Shown: positions 18,888-26,474 of the stretch, piece by piece | How positions within the stretch are numbered: position 1 is the first letter of the stretch | Layout: every line of letters starts with the position of its first letter | From: Hymenobacter rubripertinctus | Lineage (GTDB): Bacteria > Bacteroidota > Bacteroidia > Cytophagales > Hymenobacteraceae | Direction: 5' to 3' | NCBI RefSeq assembly: GCF_003583925.1 | Contig: NZ_QYCN01000015.1 | Coordinates: 159,225-192,211 of the forward strand | Length of the DNA: 32,987 nucleotides | Program-made: the position numbers and the translations under genes | Notes under the pieces: generated by a model | The model's input: only the letters and a program-made list of their open reading frames with translations | Databases searched by the model: none | Told to the model about the DNA's origin: nothing

Positions 18888-19886
18888 TTAATACTGCAAG
18901 CGCATGAGCAGGCCCGAAGCCCCCACGGCATACAGCGTGTTTAAATCAGCGAAGTCTATGGCCCGGAAAGGGCGGATAAGCGTGGTGCCGTCGGAGGCAT
19001 GCACTAGCGCCCAAGGCGTGTTGGCATTGCTGGAATACGCTGGGTCGTAGCGAATAATGGTGTTTTCGCCGACTGCCACCGTGCGGTCTTGCAAGCGCGC
19101 TACGCCGTACATGGTAAACGTATTCTGGTTTTCCGGAGAATGGTCGCCGCTGGGGCTGCGCTCCAAAAAGCTGGAGTAATAGAGCAAGCCACCCGGGTCG
19201 GACTGGCCCAGCAGCAGAAAATGCTCGGGCTGGCGGTATTTCAGTACCGCATGGTAGCCCCGGTCACTGATACCATCGTCGCGGCGCAGCCAGGTCTGGC
19301 CGCCGTTGGTGGTCGAGTACATGGCCTCATGGTTGCCCACGGCCATACCGCTGTCGGGTGCTGAGAACGATACCGACCGCAATTCCACGTATTTCCAGGT
19401 ATACTGCCGCTGGCTCTGCCAGGTCTGGCCGCCGTTGGTGGTTTTAAGAATCTGGCTCTGGCTGCCAACGGCGTAGCCCACCTGCGGACTTACAAACTGC
19501 ACATCGTTGAGCGGCGTGGTGGCATTAACAACGCGCTGCCAAGTTTGGCCGCCATTGGTGGTGCGGTACAGGCCGCTGGTGGTAGCGGCCCAGCCAGCAG
19601 TAGCGGAGGTGAAAGCCAGTTTGCGAATAGTGCCCAACGTGGGCTGGCTCAGGTTCTGCCAGCTTTGGCCGCCATCGGCCGTGGCCAGCAGCGTGCCATC
19701 GGTGCCGCCCACAAAGCCCTGCGCGGGCGAAACGAAATCAACGGTCAGCAGGTCGCTGGCCTTGGCTGCCGCCGGAACAACTAGCTCCTCCGCCCGCATG
19801 GTCGCGTAGCGGTCCAGCACATACACCTCTTTTTCACACCCTGATAAAAGCCCGCACGTCAGTACAAGCAGTAAAGGTTTTTTCAT
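18888..19886 (-). CDS. YCF48/HCF136-like beta-propeller lipoprotein
   Basis: This 332-residue lipoprotein has a lipobox LLSGC ending at Cys17 (signal MKKPLLLVLTCGLLSGC). Repeats of about 40-45 residues each end in a BNR/YCF48-type motif: TADGGQSW, TTNGGQTW (three times). Each is preceded by a strand pattern such as DVQFVSPQVGYAVGSQSQIL or TVDFVSPAQGFVGGTDGTLL. This is the YCF48-like repeat, a seven-bladed propeller related to plant HCF136, a photosystem II assembly factor. In non-photosynthetic bacteria the role is unknown; protein-protein or carbohydrate interactions at the membrane are guesses. It starts the minus-strand cluster with the beta-barrel and unknown exported proteins. A -7 box TAGTTTTG lies 20 bp upstream of the ATG. 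Confidence 0.88.
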   Translation of the reverse strand: MKKPLLLVLTCGLLSGCEKEVYVLDRYATMRAEELVVPAAAKASDLLTVDFVSPAQGFVGGTDGTLLATADGGQSWQNLSQPTLGTIRKLAFTSATAGWAATTSGLYRTTNGGQTWQRVVNATTPLNDVQFVSPQVGYAVGSQSQILKTTNGGQTWQSQRQYTWKYVELRSVSFSAPDSGMAVGNHEAMYSTTNGGQTWLRRDDGISDRGYHAVLKYRQPEHFLLLGQSDPGGLLYYSSFLERSPSGDHSPENQNTFTMYGVARLQDRTVAVGENTIIRYDPAYSSNANTPWALVHASDGTTLIRPFRAIDFADLNTLYAVGASGLLMRLQY

Positions 19887-19905
19887 AGAGTAAGAATAGT
19901 TGTCT

Positions 19906-19913
19906 CAAAACTA
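19906..19913 (-). promoter_or_regulatory. -7 promoter box of the YCF48-like gene cluster
   Basis: TAGTTTTG on the minus strand is a perfect match to the Bacteroidota -7 consensus TAnnTTTG, 20 bp before the ATG at 19886. No clear -33 TTTG was seen at the expected distance. Confidence 0.55.
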
Positions 19914-19994
19914 GTGATTTCCCGAACACACATATGATGAGTGCGCGACATATTTTACGTGGCCGTTACTTCCATCCGCCTGCTTTATATAAAC

Positions 19995-20137
19995 CAGGGC
20001 AAACGCATGAACAAATCGTCGAATACATTTGCCGCGTTTGAAGGCCCTTCAGGAAGGAGCGAGCCTAAGAATGGATTGCGCAAAAGTACCCTCACTCATC
20101 AGAAACGCCAGGGCTTCCTGTTCATGCGTTTGCCCTG
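19995..20137. repeat. Widely spaced 19-bp inverted repeat in a divergent intergenic region
   Basis: CAGGGCAAACGCATGAACA at 19995-20013 recurs as its exact complement at 20119-20137, 105 bases apart. Outside both arms lies a TATATAAAC-like sequence, so the terminal similarity extends with a small gap. The 143-bp unit holds no ORF of note and no hairpin core like the other elements. It could be a MITE-like remnant or a long-range transcript structure in the mutS2 leader region; it lies upstream of the mutS2 promoter. Confidence 0.8.
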
Positions 20138-20156
20138 TATATAAACGGGCTGAATC

Positions 20157-20185
20157 TTTCCCGTCCGGTATCCTGTTTATCTTTG
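20157..20185 (+). promoter_or_regulatory. Bacteroidota-type promoter of mutS2
   Basis: A perfect -7 box TATCTTTG (20178-20185) is preceded by TTTC (20157-20160; consensus TTTG) with a 17-base spacer. Transcription would begin near 20192, about 25 bases before the TTG start at 20217, which supports that unusual start. Confidence 0.65.
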
Positions 20186-20216
20186 CACTCCATTCCGATT
20201 TCCAAGACTACCCAAT

Positions 20217-22640
20217 TTGATTCTTCCCCAGAATTTCGAGCAGAAAATAGGCTTTTCCCAACTACGGGAGATGCTCAATGAGTTGTGCCTGAGCAGCCTG
20301 GGCCGCCACTTTGTGGGCAAAATGAGCTTCCAGACCCAGGCCGAGCCCCTCCAGAAGCTGCTGTTGCAAACCGACGAGTTCCGCCAGCTGCTCAACAGCG
20401 GGGCCGATTTCCCCGGTGCCCACTACCACGACGTGCACCAGCACCTGGTGCGGGCCAACATTCCCGGCTCTTACCTGGACGTGTCCGCGTTCTACGCCAT
20501 CAAAATGAGCCTGCGCACTATCCGCGAGGCTCTCACCTTTTTCACCCGCGCCGAGGAAGACCTTTACCCCACGCTGCGCCTGCTGGGCATCGGCGTGCAG
20601 GTCGACCGCAACCTGCTGGCCGCCCTGGATAAAGTGGTGGACGACGAGGGCCTGGTGCGCGACGACGCTTCGCCGCTGCTGCGCCAGTTGCGCCAGGAGC
20701 TGATTTCGCGGCAGGTGCAGCTGCGCAAGCAGATGGGCAGCATCCTGCGGCATGCCCGCCAGGAAGGCTGGGTGCCCGAAGGGGCCGAGCCCACCATCCG
20801 GGGCGGGCGGCTGGTGCTGCCGGTAGTGGCCGAGCACAAGCGCCGCGTGAAGGGTCTGATCCACGACGAGTCGGCCACCGGGCAGACGGTGTACATTGAG
20901 CCCGCGGCCGTGTTCGAGCTCAACAACGACATCAAGGACCTCGACAACGCTTACCAGCGCGAGCTGATCCGGATTCTGACCCAGCTCACGGCTCAGCTCC
21001 GGCCCCACATCCCGGACCTGCGCAAAGCCTACCAGTACCTGGGCCTGCTCGATTTTATCCGGGCCAAAGGCCAACTGGCACGCCGCCTCGAAGCCACGCT
21101 GCCCGTGCTGCACCCGCGCCCGTTGCTGCATTGGAAACAGGTGCGCCACCCGCTACTCTACCTCACCTTCCTGACTCACGCCAAAAACGACCCCCGCGAG
21201 GTGGTGCCGCTGGACATCGAGCTGAACGCCGAGCAGCGCCTGCTGCTGATTTCGGGGCCGAACGCCGGGGGTAAGTCGGTGAGCATGAAAACGGTGGGCC
21301 TGGTGCAGTACATGCTCCAATGCGGGCTGCTGATTCCGGCCGGCGAGAAGTCGGAGGCCGGCATGTTCGATGATATTTTCATCGACATCGGCGACGAGCA
21401 GAGCCTGGAAAACGACCTGAGCACCTACTCGTCCCACTTGCTCAACATGAAGCAGTTCGTGACCCTGGCCGGCAAGCGCAGCCTGGTATTGATCGACGAA
21501 TTCGGCACTGGTACCGAGCCCAGCCTGGGCGGGGCCATTGCCGAGGCCGTGCTCGAGCAGCTCAACCGCGCCCGGGCATTCGGCGTGATTACCACCCACT
21601 ACACCAACCTGAAAAACTACGCCGAGCGCACGCCGGGCATCGTGAACGGGGCCATGCGCTACGACCCCGACCAGCTCCAGCCCCTCTACCGCCTCGAAAT
21701 TGGCAAGCCAGGCTCCTCGTTCGCCATCGAAATTGCCCGCAAAATCGGGCTGCCCAAGCAAATTGTGGAGCGCGCCACCCAACTGGTAGGCAAGGACAAA
21801 ATCCGCTACGACCAGCTGCTGGAAGGTCTCGAAAAGGAGAAAACCGAGCTGGAGCAGCGTACCGCCGAAGCCGCCAAGGCCGAGCGCCGCCTCAAAAAAG
21901 CCGCCCAGGAATACCAGGACCTCAAGAAGTACCTCGACGATACGACCCTGGAAACGTTGCGCGCGGCCAAGGCCCAGGCCAAACTACTGCTCCGCGACAC
22001 CAACCAGCAGATTGAGGCCACCATCCAGGAAATCCGCCTGGGCCAGGCCGACAAGGAGCGTACCAAGGAGGCCCGGGGCAAGCTCGACACCTTCGTGCGC
22101 GAGAAGCTCCAGATTGAGCCGCCCAAACCCCGCGCCACCCGCGAGCTGGCCGACGCGGCCACCCTCAAGCCCGGCGACAAAGTGGCCCTCATGGGTCAGG
22201 AAGGCCACGGCGAAATCATGGCCGTGAAGGGCAAAACGGCCGAGGTTTCGTTCGGGGGCATGAAAACCATCGTCAAGATCGGGCAGCTCGAAAAGCTCAC
22301 GCGTTCCGAAATCCGGGAGCGGGAGAAGAAGGCGGCCCGCCTGGCCCCGGCCCAGTACGCCGGCTCCGGCTTCAACACCACCGGCCGCATGGCTACCTTC
22401 AACCCCACGCTGGATTTGCGCGGGGAGCGGGCCGAGGACGCGCTGACCAAAATTCAGAGCTACGTGGATGACGCCATTATGCTGGGCATCCCGGAAATCA
22501 AGATCCTGCACGGCCGCGGCAACGGCGTGCTCCGCCAGATTGCCCGCGACTACCTCCACCGCGCCCGCGAAGTAGCCAGCGTCGCCGACGAGCACGCCGA
22601 CCGCGGCGGCGACGGCGTGACGGTGGCCGTGCTCAAATAA
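20217..22640 (+). CDS. mutS2: Endonuclease MutS2 (MutS-like ATPase with Smr nuclease domain)
   Basis: This 807-residue protein has a MutS2 core and lacks the mismatch-recognition domain of MutS. The conserved DESATGQTVYIEP is at 218-230, the Walker A GPNAGGKS at 347-354, and Walker B LVLIDEFGTGTEP near 422-434. A long charged coiled-coil linker covers ~520-640. The C-terminal Smr nuclease domain starts near 733 with LDLRGERAEDAL and continues with ILHGRGNGVLRQIARDYL. MutS2 suppresses homologous recombination by acting on branched DNA; in Bacillus it also acts on collided ribosomes. The start is TTG at 20217: no ATG or GTG exists in frame upstream, the promoter ends 30 bp before, and homologues as I recall begin in the same way (M-I/L-x-P-x-NFEQKIGF). 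Length and all motifs are normal. Confidence 0.96.
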   Translation: MILPQNFEQKIGFSQLREMLNELCLSSLGRHFVGKMSFQTQAEPLQKLLLQTDEFRQLLNSGADFPGAHYHDVHQHLVRANIPGSYLDVSAFYAIKMSLRTIREALTFFTRAEEDLYPTLRLLGIGVQVDRNLLAALDKVVDDEGLVRDDASPLLRQLRQELISRQVQLRKQMGSILRHARQEGWVPEGAEPTIRGGRLVLPVVAEHKRRVKGLIHDESATGQTVYIEPAAVFELNNDIKDLDNAYQRELIRILTQLTAQLRPHIPDLRKAYQYLGLLDFIRAKGQLARRLEATLPVLHPRPLLHWKQVRHPLLYLTFLTHAKNDPREVVPLDIELNAEQRLLLISGPNAGGKSVSMKTVGLVQYMLQCGLLIPAGEKSEAGMFDDIFIDIGDEQSLENDLSTYSSHLLNMKQFVTLAGKRSLVLIDEFGTGTEPSLGGAIAEAVLEQLNRARAFGVITTHYTNLKNYAERTPGIVNGAMRYDPDQLQPLYRLEIGKPGSSFAIEIARKIGLPKQIVERATQLVGKDKIRYDQLLEGLEKEKTELEQRTAEAAKAERRLKKAAQEYQDLKKYLDDTTLETLRAAKAQAKLLLRDTNQQIEATIQEIRLGQADKERTKEARGKLDTFVREKLQIEPPKPRATRELADAATLKPGDKVALMGQEGHGEIMAVKGKTAEVSFGGMKTIVKIGQLEKLTRSEIREREKKAARLAPAQYAGSGFNTTGRMATFNPTLDLRGERAEDALTKIQSYVDDAIMLGIPEIKILHGRGNGVLRQIARDYLHRAREVASVADEHADRGGDGVTVAVLK

Positions 22641-22890
22641 ATCACAGATGTTGCAGATGGTGCAGATGAAATGGATTCGTTCTGAATCACGGATGTTGCA
22701 GATGGTGCAGATGAAATTGATTCGTTCTGCTACCACGAATTCAGGCGATAGTCTGGATTGTAAAACCGGACAACCGCTGTAGGCGACATAGAATGTGTGT
22801 TCTTTGCCAATTCGCACCGCAGTAGCAGAACAAATCCTTTTCATCTGCACCATCTGTAACATCTGTGATTCCATCTGCAACATCTGTGAT
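22641..22890. repeat. Nested inverted-repeat element 4 (GCAGATG arrays)
   Basis: Two 45-bp direct repeats (22641-22684 and 22686-22729) are built from GATGTTGCAGATGGTGCAGATG-type 7-9 bp units. The second, extended as 22685-22733, is inverted at 22822-22870, matching at 44 of 49 positions. A further half unit runs to 22890, directly against the rlmF ATG at 22892. The central ~88 bases (22734-22821) have no clear hairpin. The element fills the gap between mutS2 and rlmF from stop codon to start codon. Confidence 0.9.
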
Positions 22891-22891
22891 T

Positions 22892-23824
22892 ATGCATCCT
22901 CGCAACCCCCACAACGGCCGCTACGATTTCGCCCAACTCACGGCCGCCAGCCCCGCGCTGACTGCCTTCGTGGTGCCCAACCCGGCCGGTGATAACAGCA
23001 TCGACTTCGCCAACCCCGCCGCCGTAAAGGCCCTCAACCAGGCCCTGCTGCTGCAACACTACGACGTGCAGCACTGGGACGTACCGGCCGGCTACCTCTG
23101 CCCGCCCATTCCCGGCCGCGCCGACTACCTCCACTACGCCGCCGACCTGCTGGCGGAAGATAACGCCGGCACCATCCCAACCGACAAGGCTGTACACGTA
23201 CTCGACGTGGGCGTGGGGGCCAACTGCGTGTATCCCATCATCGGGGCCAAGGCCTACGGCTGGCGTTTCGTGGGTTCCGAAACGGACGCGGTGGCCCTGA
23301 AAGCGGCCAAAACGATGGTGGCCGCCAACCCCGCGCTGGTGGGTAAGGTAGATTTGCGCTCCCAAAGCCATCAGGCATTCGTGTTCGAGGACATTGTGAA
23401 GCCCCGGGAGGAGTTCGACTTAGTGGTGTGCAACCCGCCCTTCCACGCTTCGGCCGAGGAAGCTGCCACGGGAAGCCGCCGCAAGGGCCGCAACCTGGGT
23501 TACCCCAAAGCGCCCGGCGGCGGGCCGGTGCTCAATTTCGGGGGGCAGAACACGGAACTGTGGTGCGAAGGCGGAGAAGAAGGGTTTTTGAAGCGCATGG
23601 TGGCCCAGAGCGTGGGCGTGCGCGAGCGGGTGCTGTGGTTCAGCACGCTCATCTCCAAAAAGGAAACCCTGCCCAGCATCTACCACTTCCTCAAGCTGGC
23701 CGGCTCGCCCGAAACCCGCACCATCGAAATGAAGCAGGGCCAGAAAATCAGCCGCATCGTGGCTTGGACCTTCCAGACGCCCGAGCAGCGCCAGGAGTGG
23801 GCCCAGCGGCGCTGGAAAGGCTAA
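22892..23824 (+). CDS. rlmF: 23S rRNA (adenine(1618)-N(6))-methyltransferase RlmF
   Basis: This 310-residue enzyme transfers a methyl group from S-adenosylmethionine to N6 of A1618 in 23S rRNA. The N-terminal block MHPRNPHNGRYDF is the family signature, followed by NSIDFANPAAVKALNQALL. The SAM-binding motif is LDVGVGANCVYPI at 104-116. The catalytic N6-adenine motif is NPPF at 181-184, with FHASAEEA following. GQKISRIVAWTF near the end is also conserved. ATG at 22892 is chosen over an upstream GTG (22865), because the signature begins at this ATG and the upstream codons belong to element 4. Length is normal. The element 5 hairpin and a terminator follow. Confidence 0.95.
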   Translation: MHPRNPHNGRYDFAQLTAASPALTAFVVPNPAGDNSIDFANPAAVKALNQALLLQHYDVQHWDVPAGYLCPPIPGRADYLHYAADLLAEDNAGTIPTDKAVHVLDVGVGANCVYPIIGAKAYGWRFVGSETDAVALKAAKTMVAANPALVGKVDLRSQSHQAFVFEDIVKPREEFDLVVCNPPFHASAEEAATGSRRKGRNLGYPKAPGGGPVLNFGGQNTELWCEGGEEGFLKRMVAQSVGVRERVLWFSTLISKKETLPSIYHFLKLAGSPETRTIEMKQGQKISRIVAWTFQTPEQRQEWAQRRWKG

Positions 23825-23832
23825 AAGAACTG

Positions 23833-23953
23833 TGTCATCCTGAGCATTCCGCGCATCAAGCGGCGACGAAGGATCTTGTTACGCCTGAACTAGTTCTTTA
23901 CACGTAATAAGATCCTTCGTCGCCGCTTGATGCGCGGAATGCTCAGGATGACA
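23833..23953. repeat. Inverted-repeat element 5, perfect 45-bp arms with an extended core
   Basis: Arms 23833-23877 and 23909-23953 are perfect reverse complements; with one mismatch they extend to 23883 and 23903. The arm starts TGTCATCCTGAGC and ends CGAAGGATCTT like elements 2 and 3. In both arms, however, the 4-base GGAG between these parts is replaced by a 21-base segment containing GCGCATCAAGCGGCGA. It sits just after the rlmF stop. Confidence 0.93.
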
Positions 23954-23963
23954 ATGGGTTTAC

Positions 23964-24004
23964 AAAAAGAGGCGGCTCCCGAATCTCGGGAGCCGCCTCT
24001 TTTT
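23964..24004. terminator. Strong bidirectional intrinsic terminator
   Basis: Perfect 19-bp arms (AAAAAGAGGCGGCTCCCGA at 23964-23982 and its complement at 23986-24004) have a 3-base loop and A/T-runs at the ends. It serves the convergent rlmF and phospholipase D-like genes. Confidence 0.93.
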
Positions 24005-24039
24005 ACGTTAAGTAAGTGAAAAGACTCACTTCTATCAAC

Positions 24040-26340
24040 CTACTCCACTACCACGCGGCTAACCTGCGTGGACTCGGGCGTAACAATCTGCACCATATAC
24101 AGGCCGGCTTTGAGGTCGGAAGCGTCTACGCTCACGTCCTGGCCGGTGAGGGGTTTGGTCTGGTCGAGGACCACGCGGCCGGTGGCGTCGCGCAGCACTA
24201 CGCGGGCGGTGCGGGCGGCTCCCGTCTGCACGCGGAGGCGGAACTGGCCAGTGGTGGGGTTGGGGTATACCTGCACGCTGCTGCGCTGCACGGTAGCGTT
24301 CTGGTTGCTCAGCACCAGGTTACACAACTGCACGGGCGCCTTCTGGTCGGCAATGCGCTGGGCGAATTCCTGGTAGTACTGGTTGGTCACGCGGGCATCG
24401 TGCACGATGAGCGTGTTCTCGTCATTCTCGGTGTTGGCCGAGAGGCTCCAGTTGTGCGAGCCCACGAACACCTGCGGGTCCGACTGCGAAGCGCCGGCGT
24501 CGATGATGGCGTACTTGTGGTGCATGATGCCGGGGTTGCTCTCGATCATAACGCGGTTGCCGAGCACGCTCTTGATGTTGTCGAAAATGCTCTGCGCGGC
24601 CGTATTGGCCGTGATTTCGTTCAGGAGCATCTCGGTGCAGTTGCCGATGTTCTGGGCCTGAATCTGATTAACAATGGCGCTGCCGATATCGCTCTGGGTG
24701 AGCAGCATGGTGGCAATGTGCAGGTCATTGTCGGCCGTTTTGATGGCTTCGATGAGGCGGCCGTTCACATTGTCGGTCGGCGAGAACCACGACTCCACCA
24801 GCTTGCCCCCGATGTTGAGGTAATGGGGCGTGTTGTCGGTTTTGAGCGAGCCGAACTTGGCCGTGGCCTGGGTGCCGCTGCCCCACATTTCGTTGAACTC
24901 CACGGTGTACACCTTGGCCAAGGACTGGTCCTGGATGGCAATGGAGTTGTTGCGGTCGGTGCTGAGCTGGGCGGGCGTCCAATTGGTAGAGCCGGACCAA
25001 ACCCAGGGCTGGTTAGGGCTGGTGCTGTTGGCGTCAATCACCACAAACTTGTTGTGCATGATGTTCTGGGCCGTCTGGCGGCCGAGGCGCGGAATGCTCG
25101 CGTTGAGGCTCTGGATGCTCACGTTGGCATTGTCGTTCTCGAAAATAACGCGCACAACTACGCCCCGGGCCTTGGCCGCATTCACGGCGTTGAGGATGGT
25201 GGCGCTGTTCCAGTTGTAAATGGCAATATCGAGCGTCTGCTGGGCGCGGCCGATGTAGCGGGCAATGGTATCGGCCATGGCGCCGCCGGGCAGATACACC
25301 GCGTTGTTGCCGGGCAAAGCCAGGGCGCTTTTCACCGGGTTGGTGAAATAGGTGCGCATCTTGCCCGACGAAAGCGAAGCCGTAATCATGGGCACCACCC
25401 GCGACTCGGAGAGGCCGGTGGCGTTGGTGCTGCTGGCCTGCACGTAGTAGATGGTGGCCGGCTGCAAGCCCGTCAGGGCCAGGGTGTGGTTGGTGGTGCT
25501 GGCCGTGGCCGACACCGTGGTGAACGGACCGGTGGCCGACGTGGCGTAGCCCAGCTTGGTATCGCCCGCGTTCTGGGTGCGGAAATTCACCGTGAAGCCC
25601 GAGGTGGTGATGTTGGTCGGGAAGGGCGTGTTCACCAGGTTGGGCGTATTGCCCTGGCGGAAATCGTCGTAGAGGCGGGGCAGCAGCTGGTAGCCGGCGG
25701 CTCCGGGCACGGGGGCCTTGGTGGTGTACTGGCTCATGATGCCTACCACGTCGAAAATGCCCGTGGGCGAAGGTTTGCCAATCAGCCCGTCGGGGCCGTT
25801 GGAGGCCTTGTTGACGTACATAATGGTGGTGGCGTTGCCGCTGATGCGGTAAGTGGTACTCGTAAACGACGTAACCGGAGCCCCCGTGGTGGTGGTAACC
25901 GTGGTGGCGTCCCGGAGCTTCACCAGCTGGCCCTCGTACTGCTCGGCGTAGGCGGCAGCGGCGGCGGCCGAGGCAAACTCCACCGGCTTGGGCAGCGGGC
26001 GGTTGCCGGCTACCAGGCTCACGGAGGTTACGGGGTCCATTTCCAGCAGGCCGTTGTAATCCTTGAGCGTGCCGGTCACCAGAATGGAGTCGCCGGGCAC
26101 GAGGTTGGTAGTCAGCGTGGCCGAGTATACGCCGATGCCGGCCGTGCCGTCCTGCATGTAGCGGATGGCCCCCAGCTCGGGGCCGTTGGTGACCACGCCG
26201 CGCAGCGTAACGGTGGCCCCCGACGTGTTATAAGCGGGCGACTGGGCGCGGGCGGCGGCAATGGTGATGGCCGTTTGGGCCTGCACCGTCTGCCACGAGG
26301 CCGCGCCGAACAGCAACGCCAGGAGAGTAAGTTTTTTCAT
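24040..26340 (-). CDS. T9SS-exported phospholipase D-like protein (OB-type domain, FnIII, two HKD motifs, Por sorting domain)
   Basis: This 766-residue protein has a signal peptide (LTLLALLFGAASWQTVQAQ, ending ~22). Next is an OB-fold-like domain (~25-225; TLRGVVTNGPELGAIRYMQD and TGTLKDYNGLLEMDPV), then a fibronectin type III module (~235-320). Two phospholipase D half-domains follow. The HKD motifs are H429/K431/D436 (MHNKFVVID) and H607/K609/D614 (MHHKYAIID), each followed by SGSTNW or GSHNWS. The last ~80 residues (VQVYPNPTTGQF ... LKAGLYMVQI) are the type IX secretion sorting domain. The HKD pair forms one active site that breaks phosphodiester bonds, in DNA/RNA (Nuc-like) or phospholipids; the OB-type domain makes nucleic acid attractive, but this is inference. 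ATG at 26340 is chosen over a TTG one codon earlier. Its paralogue lies directly upstream on the same strand. Confidence 0.93.
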   Translation of the reverse strand: MKKLTLLALLFGAASWQTVQAQTAITIAAARAQSPAYNTSGATVTLRGVVTNGPELGAIRYMQDGTAGIGVYSATLTTNLVPGDSILVTGTLKDYNGLLEMDPVTSVSLVAGNRPLPKPVEFASAAAAAAYAEQYEGQLVKLRDATTVTTTTGAPVTSFTSTTYRISGNATTIMYVNKASNGPDGLIGKPSPTGIFDVVGIMSQYTTKAPVPGAAGYQLLPRLYDDFRQGNTPNLVNTPFPTNITTSGFTVNFRTQNAGDTKLGYATSATGPFTTVSATASTTNHTLALTGLQPATIYYVQASSTNATGLSESRVVPMITASLSSGKMRTYFTNPVKSALALPGNNAVYLPGGAMADTIARYIGRAQQTLDIAIYNWNSATILNAVNAAKARGVVVRVIFENDNANVSIQSLNASIPRLGRQTAQNIMHNKFVVIDANSTSPNQPWVWSGSTNWTPAQLSTDRNNSIAIQDQSLAKVYTVEFNEMWGSGTQATAKFGSLKTDNTPHYLNIGGKLVESWFSPTDNVNGRLIEAIKTADNDLHIATMLLTQSDIGSAIVNQIQAQNIGNCTEMLLNEITANTAAQSIFDNIKSVLGNRVMIESNPGIMHHKYAIIDAGASQSDPQVFVGSHNWSLSANTENDENTLIVHDARVTNQYYQEFAQRIADQKAPVQLCNLVLSNQNATVQRSSVQVYPNPTTGQFRLRVQTGAARTARVVLRDATGRVVLDQTKPLTGQDVSVDASDLKAGLYMVQIVTPESTQVSRVVVE

Positions 26341-26398
26341 CAAATGAGTAAGAGAAGAGGGGGGATGGGAAATGAAGTTGAAAACGCGAGGTCAAATA

Positions 26399-26433
26399 TC
26401 CTGATTTTCGGGCTAAAAATCAGATAATCAGGA
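26399..26433. other. Small inverted repeat between the two paralogues
   Basis: TCCTGATT (26399-26406) pairs with AATCAGGA (26426-26433), and an inner pair CTGATTTT/AAAATCAG offers an alternative stem. The 134-bp gap between the paralogues is AT-richer than its surroundings and must hold the end of one transcript or the promoter of the next. No T-run follows, so a terminator is doubtful. Confidence 0.35.
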
Positions 26434-26474
26434 GGAAGTTTTGATGATGACTGTTTCGCGCAGACAAAAAGAGG

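Noticed and set aside
22641..22890. Possible CRISPR array or riboswitch before rlmF
   Set aside because: The units are 7-9 bp simple repeats in direct and inverted order with no unique spacers, and no known riboswitch core was recognised.
24016..26427. 803-codon plus-strand open frame opposite the PLD-like gene
   Set aside because: It is antisense to a gene with clear domains. Its translation is rich in Gly, His, Val and Arg without any domain pattern, the usual mirror of high-GC codon use.
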